A stretch of DNA of 19,857 nt from Methanoregula sp. UBA276 (lineage in GTDB: Archaea; Halobacteriota; Methanomicrobia; Methanomicrobiales; Methanospirillaceae). The DNA lies in assembly GCA_002508495.1 (NCBI GenBank), contig DANA01000047.1, forward strand, positions 1 to 19,857. Reading direction: 5' to 3'. Positions 14,144 to 19,857 of the stretch are shown piece by piece (position 1 is the stretch's first letter; every line of letters starts with the position of its first letter). Under the pieces are notes generated by a model. It made no database searches, had not been told where the DNA came from, and was given only the letters and a program-made list of their open reading frames with translations. The translations under genes and the position numbers were made by a program.

Positions 14144-14730
14144 TGAAAATCGGAGTGCTGTACAGCGGCGGAAAGGATAGTTCCCTTGCAGCGATCCTGC
14201 TGGGTACGTATTATGCGGTCGAACTCAACACGTTTGTTTTCGATCCGCTCCGCCAAATCCCCGAACTGGAAGCTGCGGCACGTGCACTCGGGTACCCTTT
14301 AAAAAAAAGGGTGTTTCCAGAAGGAATGATAAACGAAATGGCCGACATGGTGGTTGCACGGGGCTATCCGAACGATGCCATCAACGCAGTCCACGCATCG
14401 GCTGTTGAATCGCTTGCAGGGGAATATCCCGTGGTCGGAGACGGGACACGGTTTGATGACCGGGTCCCGATGCTCTCCCGCGAGGCAGTCCAGAGCCTGA
14501 TGAGCAGGACAGGGTGTTCGTATGTCCGGCCCCTGCTCGGCTATCCACGGCGCGAAGTCGACCGGCTCGCCGACAAGCTCCTCGTTGTACAATACGGGGA
14601 GACCGGGACGATCCCAAACGGCGATTACGAACGAGAGATCCGGGATGCGATCCGGGCCCGCGGGCTCGATACTGCATCCCTCTTTCCGGCACACCACGAG
14701 CAGTCGCTGGTGGTTGGCAGGAATTGTTAA
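14143..14730 (+). CDS. PP-loop ATPase (DUF7411-like), function unknown
   Basis: This 195-residue protein has the N-type ATP pyrophosphatase motif YSGGKDSSLAA at residues 7-17, as found in enzymes that adenylate a carbonyl or tRNA base (ThiI, TilS, NadE and diphthine-ammonia ligase types). Other conserved parts are VVGDGTRFDDR, VRPLLGYPRREVDRLA and an ending FPAHHEQSL. It lacks a THUMP or other RNA-binding domain. I recall the same small ATPase between pdcd5 and rpl39e in many euryarchaea, where annotation ranges from 'alpha hydrolase' to 'asparagine synthase-like'. Its place in the translation cluster suggests a modification of tRNA, rRNA or a translation factor, but no substrate can be named. 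The ATG overlaps the upstream stop by one base. Confidence 0.82.
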   Translation: MKIGVLYSGGKDSSLAAILLGTYYAVELNTFVFDPLRQIPELEAAARALGYPLKKRVFPEGMINEMADMVVARGYPNDAINAVHASAVESLAGEYPVVGDGTRFDDRVPMLSREAVQSLMSRTGCSYVRPLLGYPRREVDRLADKLLVVQYGETGTIPNGDYEREIRDAIRARGLDTASLFPAHHEQSLVVGRNC

Positions 14731-14743
14731 CCTGGTGGATAAC

Positions 14744-14896
14744 ATGAGCAAATTAAGCAAAGGCAGGAAGATCCGGCTGGCAAAGGCATGCGACCAGAAC
14801 CGGCGCGTGCCCCAGTGGGTAATGATCAGGACCAAACGCGGGGTGGTCGCCCACCCCAAGCGGCGCAACTGGCGCCGGAGCTCTTTGAAGGTGTAG
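14744..14896 (+). CDS. rpl39e: Ribosomal protein L39e
   Basis: This 50-residue, very basic protein lines the exit tunnel of the archaeal large subunit. MSKLSKGRKIRLAKACDQNR, then PQWVMIRTKR and HPKRRNWRRSSLKV are close to the L39e consensus, at the normal length of about 50. The ATG at 14744 has GGTGG five bases upstream; longer upstream frames are shadows of the PP-loop gene. It lies 13 bp after that gene and four bp before rpl31e. Confidence 0.95.
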   Translation: MSKLSKGRKIRLAKACDQNRRVPQWVMIRTKRGVVAHPKRRNWRRSSLKV

Positions 14897-14900
14897 TGTT

Positions 14901-15167
14901 ATGGCAGAGAAGATGGAGGAACGCATCTATATCATCCCCCTCCGGGATGCACGCAGGATGCCCCGCTGGAAGCGGAGCAACGGCGCGATCAAGGACATCC
15001 GCAACTACCTTGCAAAGCACATGAAGAGCGACGATGTCAAGCTTGATCAGAATATCAACGAAAGGGTATGGTCACGGGGCAGCTCAAAACCGCCGTCCAA
15101 GATCCGTGTCCGTGCCATGAAGATGGAGGACGGGCAGGTTCACGCTGAACTTGCGCCGGAATCATAA
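14901..15167 (+). CDS. rpl31e: Ribosomal protein L31e
   Basis: This 88-residue large-subunit protein sits near the tunnel exit, where it can contact nascent-chain factors. Family marks are ERIYIIPLRDARRMPRWKRS, the helix AIKDIRNYLAKHMK, VKLDQNINERVWSRG, and a C-terminal strand PSKIRVRAMKMEDG. The length is normal for archaea. A GGTG lies just upstream of the ATG, overlapping the rpl39e stop region. One base separates its stop from the tif6 start. Confidence 0.95.
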   Translation: MAEKMEERIYIIPLRDARRMPRWKRSNGAIKDIRNYLAKHMKSDDVKLDQNINERVWSRGSSKPPSKIRVRAMKMEDGQVHAELAPES

Positions 15168-15168
15168 G

Positions 15169-15831
15169 ATGGAACGCACGATCACGTATGCAGGCGATCC
15201 GAACATCGGGGTCTTCTCCCGGGTGCTCGGCGACATCGTCATTATCCCTCCGGAATCGCCGGAGGACTTCAAGGCAGCACTGCATGAGGCACTTGACGCC
15301 GAGGTCATCGAGACCACGATCCAGGGGAGTACGATCATCGGCTCCCTCGTTGCCGGCAACAGCCGGGGGATCGTAGTATCCGGCCTGGCAACCGAGACAG
15401 AAGTCGACCTTCTCGCGGAATACCGCGAGGTCCTTCTCTTAAACGAGTGCATGAACGCAGCAGGCAACGTGATCATGGCAAACGATTCCTTTGTTGCGGT
15501 TCATCCCGATATGCCCACGGACATGGGAAAGGCCATCGCCGAGTTCCTCGGTGTTGATCTGGTCTTCCTGACCCTGGGCGGGGTCAAAACGGTCGGCATG
15601 GCCGGCGTTGCTACGAACAAGGGAGTCATCGTGCACCCGCGGGCAACGGCGCAGGAGATCGCACGGCTCGAGACGGTGGCAAAAGTACCTGTCGGAACAG
15701 GGACCATCAACATGGGCAGCGGGCTTATCGGCACGGGGCTTCTGGTCAATGAGAACGGCTATATTGCCGGCAATGCCACGAGCGGGTTTGAACTTGGCAG
15801 GATAGAGGACGTATTTGGATTTCTGGAGTGA
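15169..15831 (+). CDS. tif6: Translation initiation factor aIF6
   Basis: This 220-residue protein binds the 50S subunit at its interface and prevents early joining with 30S. In eukaryotes eIF6 is also a late ribosome-assembly factor. It has the five-fold pseudosymmetric pentein repeats, with clear blocks NIGVFSRVLGDIVIIPPE, GSTIIGSLVAGNSRGIVVS, MPTDMGKAIAEFLGVDLV and GTGTINMGSGLIGTGLLVNE. The length matches the family. A TTG at 15151 extends the frame, but the ATG at 15169 gives the conserved N-terminus and follows the rpl31e stop by one base. It is translationally linked to rpl31e and rpl18a. Confidence 0.95.
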   Translation: MERTITYAGDPNIGVFSRVLGDIVIIPPESPEDFKAALHEALDAEVIETTIQGSTIIGSLVAGNSRGIVVSGLATETEVDLLAEYREVLLLNECMNAAGNVIMANDSFVAVHPDMPTDMGKAIAEFLGVDLVFLTLGGVKTVGMAGVATNKGVIVHPRATAQEIARLETVAKVPVGTGTINMGSGLIGTGLLVNENGYIAGNATSGFELGRIEDVFGFLE

Positions 15832-15837
15832 GATGTT

Positions 15838-16023
15838 ATGGCAGATGAACTGAAGTTTGAAGTTAAAGGCACATTTCTGATGGGTGAGGACTGGATGCCG
15901 TACACGAAAGTTATCGCGGCACCCAACGAGAACCAGGCAAAAGAGCGCACGTTCGCTGTTATCGGCAGCAAGCACAAGTTACCGCGCCGCCACATCAAGA
16001 TCGATGCGGTGAAGGCTGTATAA
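15838..16023 (+). CDS. rpl18a: Ribosomal protein L18Ae (LX)
   Basis: This 61-residue large-subunit protein corresponds to one half of eukaryotic L18a (archaeal LX). ADELKFEVKGTFLMGEDWMP, then YTKVIAAPNENQAKERTFAV and GSKHKLPRRHIKIDAVKAV match the archaeal form at normal length. A GTGAG lies upstream, six bp after tif6. In many euryarchaea prefoldin alpha and ftsY follow; here about 940 bp without a clear gene comes next, so the cluster appears to end at this point. Confidence 0.93.
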   Translation: MADELKFEVKGTFLMGEDWMPYTKVIAAPNENQAKERTFAVIGSKHKLPRRHIKIDAVKAV

Positions 16024-16963
16024 GGCCATCCGGTAAATTTTTCCGATCACTCTTTTTCTCCCTTCATGAATTACCGCTCACGTGCTGATCCATGCACGGG
16101 CACAAGACAGCTGACCGTTGTTTTTGTGATGGCATGGTACCTGTCCCGCCGCAACGGGAAACACGGGATATGGGATAGTATACCGTCCGGATGCGCGAGA
16201 AATTAAACCATGGGCGCGTTGATCGTTCTTTGCACGGCACGCAGAAAATCCAGAATCCCGGGTAAACGTGACAGCCCACCCGGTATTTCGCACCGTTACG
16301 GATCTCATCTGCTGGCGTATGTCCCGCTGGTTGGAGATCCGTTGTCGTGCACCTGCCACTGCGCAACCGTAACCGGCTGCAGCTGTAAATGATCCTTTCC
16401 GGCACTCCTGTCCCCGCAGGGGCACTGCCTTCACTGCACCTCGAAAAAATGATCTCGATGGAAAATGTGTTTTTCCCAAATCGGAGCCCATTTTGGGGGG
16501 TCAGTTTATGGAGAGTCGCATTTTTTCACGAATTCCAGAACACCGACCTGAAAATACTGTAAATTTTGGATTTGTTTTGCAATACAGGGGCAAACCGGCC
16601 GCAGAAATCGGCCTTAACAGACCCTTTTGGACAGCGGATCGTTCAGGATCGCGTGCATGAGGAGGTACGGAGAACCAGGGGGGGGTTTTTAGGCCCTATC
16701 GTTCCGGGTGAGCTGACGGGAACCTTCCGTTCGGAAGACTGCACGCGCCGTATCATTTCATAAAGAATACCCGGTGGATCCATATCTTGCCCCGCATGGA
16801 TGCAAAATTCTGTATGGGTGATTGCCACCAGGTGTTGTGATGTATTTCTGGTATTTTGATCTGCCGGTCTGGTTTATGCGTTGGTTCTGAATTGATCAAC
16901 GGCATTTAACAATCCGGCAGGAAACCGGAAATCTTATGTAATCTCCATTCCGATTTCACTGGT
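16024..16963. other. Long region without a convincing gene
   Basis: These 940 bases contain only short open frames on both strands, without ribosome sites or recognisable domains. T-rich runs at about 16037-16060 may end the ribosomal transcript. Features seen are: an AT-rich part (about 16440-16600) with a CCCAAA/TTTGGG dyad at 16475-16497, a run of eight G followed by five T at 16678-16690, and a small perfect hairpin CTTCCG-TT-CGGAAG at 16724-16737. No tRNA or other standard RNA gene is visible. It may be a decayed gene or contain an unknown RNA. Confidence 0.6.
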
Positions 16964-17779
16964 ATGGATGCAAGTATGAGGCCATGTGCCGTCATCGTTC
17001 TCCTCCTGCTGGTTGTTGTTGCAATCCCTCCCATAGCAGGGCAGGCCGGCCAGAACACGTTCCTTACCGTCCAGACGAGCGATTCGGTCCTTGGCCGCGT
17101 GGTCTCGATCACCGCAGCGGATGCCGGCTCGTACTCGGTTACTATTACGCGGAACATGAACGTAAAACCGGCAACGATCGGTGACACGCTGCTGGACGGG
17201 GACATTATCACGCTCGTTCCCGGTGCATTTGCCAACATCCAGCTGGTTGACCGGCCCGATATTACCATGCTTGGCGGGGGTACGAGCGGCCTAGCTGCAC
17301 TGATCTCCCGGGCCGGGGGAGCACCGGTGACCGCGCAGACGACCATTGCGGCAACGGGATCGGATAAACCGGTGATAACAACCTGCATGAAAACCGGAGA
17401 AGTCGGGCGCATCACGTATGTCCAGGGACCTTTTTACATTCACCGGAATAACCGGATCATTCCCGCCACGGTATCGGAGTCGCTCATGATCGGTGACATG
17501 ATCGCTGGTAATGATCCGGACGGCAAAATTGTCATCCAGCTGGACTATTCCGATCATCCCGATGCCGCAGGATATACTCTTACTGGAAGAACGCGGTACG
17601 CGCTGACCGCCTCCTGCCCGGAACCCGTGCGGTCCGAAGGGCTGATGGGCGAAGTCGAGAGCGTGATGGCGGCGGTCAGCAATACGATCAGCGATCTCTG
17701 GACACAGTTCAAGGAGCTTGTGCGGGGAGAATCGTTTGAAGTCAAGGAACCAACTGCAACTGCCGGCGTCCGTGGGTGA
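16964..17779 (+). CDS. Secreted protein with two FecR-like segments
   Basis: This 271-residue protein begins with a signal sequence (hydrophobic core about residues 8-22, likely cleavage near AGQAGQ at 25-30), so the rest should be outside the membrane. Two similar stretches follow. The first (about 44-105) has GRVVSITAADAGSYSVTITR, ATIGDTLLDGDIITLVPGA and ANIQLVDRPDITMLGGG. The second (about 145-205) has GEVGRITYVQGPFYIHRNN, ATVSESLMIGDMIAGNDPDG and KIVIQLDYSDH. The G-D-x-I plus Gly/Asp pattern and the beta-strand order resemble FecR domains, which in bacteria act in signalling or surface binding. The C-terminus has an amphipathic helix. A TATA-like box about 27 bp before the ATG suggests a leaderless mRNA; an ATG at 16976 is also possible. 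Function unknown; the FecR resemblance is by pattern. Confidence 0.6.
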   Translation: MDASMRPCAVIVLLLLVVVAIPPIAGQAGQNTFLTVQTSDSVLGRVVSITAADAGSYSVTITRNMNVKPATIGDTLLDGDIITLVPGAFANIQLVDRPDITMLGGGTSGLAALISRAGGAPVTAQTTIAATGSDKPVITTCMKTGEVGRITYVQGPFYIHRNNRIIPATVSESLMIGDMIAGNDPDGKIVIQLDYSDHPDAAGYTLTGRTRYALTASCPEPVRSEGLMGEVESVMAAVSNTISDLWTQFKELVRGESFEVKEPTATAGVRG

Positions 17780-18028
17780 ACGGGAAATCCCCCCTCTTCT
17801 GCTTTTCGCGAGCGGGACCGGCCCCTCGCGGGTGTCAATACCGTCCCAGTGCCAATATTCGCAGATGGATACCGGGCAAAACGAGGATCCCAACACCGCC
17901 GGGTGCCGGACACCAGAGCCGGAACAGGAAGCAGGATGATCCATTCCAGGAAGTGCAACCCCGGTTCATGCACGGATCCCACGAGGATACAGGCAACCTC
18001 CCTGAACCTTCATGCGGTAAAAAACCGG

Positions 18029-18409
18029 TCAGAACCCGGCAACATGAGGCACCAGGGCAATGGTATTGTTGACCAGGACCAGGATGTACAAGGCAATGAT
18101 CGCTGCAGAGAAACCGATGGTCGATCCCTTCACGTTCGCCTCCGCTATGAGCGAGACGGAGATGATGAGCAGCAGGGTTGCTGCCTTAACGGTGGCATGG
18201 ACCAGGGGGGCGGAAACGATGCCGGCCATAAACGGGTTGAGCTCGATCCCACCCAGCCACAGGATGACGTGGGTTGTTATGATATCGAGTACAAAGAGGG
18301 CTGCAAGGATTATTGAGAAATCCGCGATCCTCCGGTCGAAGGATAGGTTATCCGGAAAGAGCGTGAAGTGCCCGGCCGAAAACCCGGTTCGCTGGACCTG
18401 TGCTGCCAT
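18029..18409 (-). CDS. Small membrane protein, DUF5658-like
   Basis: This 126-residue protein has about three or four hydrophobic helices: IADFSIILAALFVLDIITTH, HVILWLGGIELNPFMAG, a segment with HATVKAATLLLIISVSLIAE, and GFSAAIIALYILVLVNN. The pattern D-x-x-T-T, GG-x-E-x-NP and a Lys in the third helix matches DUF5658 proteins, found in archaea and bacteria with no known role. The ATG at 18409 is chosen; a TATA-like AT-rich box at about 18432-18443 is centred 28 bp upstream, so the mRNA may be leaderless. A GTG at 18415 is the alternative. It converges on the FecR-like gene with 249 bp between their stops. Confidence 0.75.
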   Translation of the reverse strand: MAAQVQRTGFSAGHFTLFPDNLSFDRRIADFSIILAALFVLDIITTHVILWLGGIELNPFMAGIVSAPLVHATVKAATLLLIISVSLIAEANVKGSTIGFSAAIIALYILVLVNNTIALVPHVAGF

Positions 18410-18774
18410 GAACACCCATGGCGCGGGGCTGAATATAATATTTTGTGTAAAGGATAATTTTTGTAAGGGCCTAAAATTAAGAATGGGTGTCGTATTTTGC
18501 GTATTTTTCGAACAATGTCAAACAAGATCATATCCAATATGACAACCAGCGACAAGCGTGCTAACGCGGGAACTGAAAGAAAGACCCGCCGCAGGGGAGT
18601 CATTATGGTCCTCCGGATCACTCACGCACCGGTGCCGGGTCCGGCATCGATGAACCGGTACCGGTTTTTTGGGACAGGCACGTTCTTGTAATCCGGGACT
18701 GAAATGACCAGGAACGAATATGCACGTGAGTACCTTTTTCGTGAGCGGCTGCATACCTCTTTGATCCAATCTGC
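18410..18774. other. Structured intergenic region, possible small RNA
   Basis: These 365 bases contain no convincing gene. The AT-rich box at 18431-18444 can act as a TATA element on either strand. The right part carries three adjacent palindromes ending in T6 (18627-18670). A 58-codon frame (18515-18691, plus) has no ribosome site or known similarity. I see no other signal up to the kinase start at 18775. Confidence 0.55.
18627..18670 (+). repeat. Three adjacent palindromes followed by T6
   Basis: CACCGGTG (18627-18634), GCCGG-GT-CCGGC (18634-18645) and AACCGGTACCGGTT (18653-18666) lie side by side, all with a CCGG core, and a run of six T ends at 18670. As RNA on the plus strand this forms GC-rich stems before a U-tract, like a terminator, although no gene precedes it on that strand. 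Confidence 0.7.
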
Positions 18775-19779
18775 ATGGATGCCAGCGAGAACCCGTTTTA
18801 CCGGATCAGGGAACAGGTGCGTGCCATCACCGGTTATACGGACGTATCCCCTATCACCGGAGGGTTCTCCTTTGAGCAGAAGTACCTGCTGACCGGCGGG
18901 GATGCAACACCATACCTTGTCCGGATAATCCATACACCCCACCAGAATGACCTTTTAAAGAAACAGGAAGAATTCAGGATCCTTTCCCGTCTCCGGCAAT
19001 ACTCAAAGCTTGTCCCAACGACCATTGCCTTTGGCACAACGGATGATCGAACCCTCTGCTTCATGGTACTCACGTATTGTCCGGGCAATGATGCTGAAGG
19101 GATTCTCGCCAGCCTTTCTGCTGAAGAGCAGTACCTCCTTGGGGTCGAAGCCGGGAGGGAATTAAGGAGACTGCATGGTATGCCGGCCCCGCCCATGCTG
19201 CCGGAATGGTCATGCACCATTTCTGCAAAGTTTAAGAGAAAATGTTGTGCCTTCATCGACAAGGGGCTGGATCTGCCGGGTATGGATCTGCCAAAAATTA
19301 CGGCATTTGTTGAAAAAAACCTCCCCTGCATCCGCAGTACCCGCCAGACGTTCCTGCACGATGATTATCACCCGGGCAACCTGATTATCCAAAACAAAAA
19401 ATTATCCGGCATCATTGATTTCAACCGGTATGACTGGGGAGATCCAATTCATGATTTTGTGAAACTTGGATACTTTTCCCGGGCCGTCAGCATCCCGTTC
19501 AGTGCCGGCCAGGTTGACGGGTATCACGGCGGGTCGCCCCGGCCGGAGTTCTGGCAGAGATACAGCCTGTATTGCGCTATGACAATTGTCGCTGATGTCC
19601 TCTGGTGTGCCCTGTATGAAGAGAAGGGCGGCGTTTCCGGGGTGATGAACCGGGCGTTACAGCGGGATTGCATGGTTATTGCCGACCATGAACAGTTCAC
19701 ATCCGCGGTTCCCGGATGGTACAGGAATTATCAGCGCCCGGCAACGGTTCGTTCTTTTGGGTCTGGAGAAAAACGGTAA
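18775..19779 (+). CDS. Aminoglycoside phosphotransferase-fold kinase (APH family)
   Basis: This 334-residue protein has the protein kinase-like APH fold and probably phosphorylates a small molecule using ATP or GTP. The N-lobe includes GGFSFEQKYLL (about residues 29-39), with a likely nucleotide-binding Arg/Lys region in YLVRIIHTP. The Brenner motif HDDYHPGN at 195-202 gives the catalytic Asp197 and metal-binding Asn202, and IIDFNRYDWGDP supplies Asp215, equivalent to the DFG Asp. The C-lobe HDFVKLGYFS helix is typical. Chromosomal archaeal members of this family are usually not resistance genes; substrates such as sugars, choline or homoserine are possible and cannot be resolved here. The ATG at 18775 has no clear ribosome site, so the start is moderately certain. 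Confidence 0.83.
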   Translation: MDASENPFYRIREQVRAITGYTDVSPITGGFSFEQKYLLTGGDATPYLVRIIHTPHQNDLLKKQEEFRILSRLRQYSKLVPTTIAFGTTDDRTLCFMVLTYCPGNDAEGILASLSAEEQYLLGVEAGRELRRLHGMPAPPMLPEWSCTISAKFKRKCCAFIDKGLDLPGMDLPKITAFVEKNLPCIRSTRQTFLHDDYHPGNLIIQNKKLSGIIDFNRYDWGDPIHDFVKLGYFSRAVSIPFSAGQVDGYHGGSPRPEFWQRYSLYCAMTIVADVLWCALYEEKGGVSGVMNRALQRDCMVIADHEQFTSAVPGWYRNYQRPATVRSFGSGEKR

Positions 19780-19857
19780 AAACAGGATCACGTGGGGAGA
19801 TAGGGTCACGGGCGCTCACCGCCTCATCGGGGCTCAGCCCGTGGAGCAGGACCTGCC
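19697..19857 (-). CDS. Possible C-terminal end of a minus-strand gene (cut by window edge)
   Basis: From the right edge one minus-strand frame stays open for 52 codons to a stop at 19697-19699, while the other two minus frames stop early. The outer 17 codons (QVLLHGLSPDEAVSAR) have gene-like GC-rich third positions. It would overlap the kinase end by 83 bases, which is unusual, and I recognise no family. This is a weak call. Confidence 0.22.
   Translation of the reverse strand, partial: QVLLHGLSPDEAVSARDPISPRDPVFTVFLQTQKNEPLPGADNSCTIREPRM

Noticed and set aside
16210..16392. 60-codon plus frame ending in a Cys-rich stretch (CTCHC, CSCK)
   Set aside because: The cysteines were tempting, but there is no ribosome site or promoter and the rest is unlike a protein. 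Conservation in relatives would revive it.
16078..16491. Minus-strand open frame of 137 codons after the ribosomal cluster
   Set aside because: Its composition is irregular, it has no ribosome site, and no domain is visible.
17849..18316. Plus-strand open frame of 155 codons
   Set aside because: It is mostly antisense to the DUF5658-like membrane protein, with low-quality polar translation.
18515..18691. 58-codon plus frame over the palindrome cluster
   Set aside because: The palindromes explain much of the sequence; no ribosome site or similarity was seen.

Overview
The window is archaeal chromosome, most likely from a methanogen of the order Methanomicrobiales (Methanoregula-like). This rests on eukaryote-type ribosomal proteins (S19e, L39e, L31e, L18a/LX), aIF6, PDCD5 and an archaeal RNase P protein, AT-rich TATA-like boxes ahead of moderately GC-rich genes, several apparently leaderless starts, and a corrinoid synthesis gene. 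The genus is an inference. I see no rRNA, tRNA, CRISPR array or transposase gene.

Left part (1-3811): the 3' end of cobyric acid synthase (cobQ), a cation/proton antiporter, a small Cys-rich protein on the minus strand, and a sugar-phosphate nucleotidyltransferase with a left-handed beta-helix tail. A gene-poor stretch follows (3812-4590). It holds two facing copies of an ~80 bp imperfect repeat and several internal dyads, and looks like a MITE-type or REP-like element.

Middle (4591-12339): a CBS-ParB protein and an Hsp20 chaperone on the minus strand; a membrane-anchored FKBP-like protein and a small thioredoxin on plus; a zinc-ribbon protein (HVO_0476-like) and a DUF371 protein diverging from a 33 bp promoter region; exonuclease VII (xseA-xseB) on minus; then a TIM-barrel isomerase-like protein and a CNNM/CorC-type membrane protein overlapping purN. 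Packing is tight, with overlaps of 4-17 bp.

RNA/ribosome part (12441-16023): rnp4-yhbY, then a strong TATA promoter and the compact cluster rps19e - pdcd5 - PP-loop ATPase - rpl39e - rpl31e - tif6 - rpl18a. These genes act in tRNA 5' maturation, ribosome assembly and translation. S19e has a long Lys/Ala/Pro-rich tail.

Right part (16024-19857): about 940 bp without a convincing gene, a secreted protein with two FecR-like segments, a small DUF5658-like membrane protein on minus, a structured intergenic region with three adjacent palindromes and a T-tract (possible small RNA), and an aminoglycoside-phosphotransferase-fold kinase. The best leads for something undescribed are the inverted-repeat element at 3906-4443, the palindrome cluster at 18627-18670, the CBS-ParB protein, and the PP-loop ATPase inside the ribosomal cluster.
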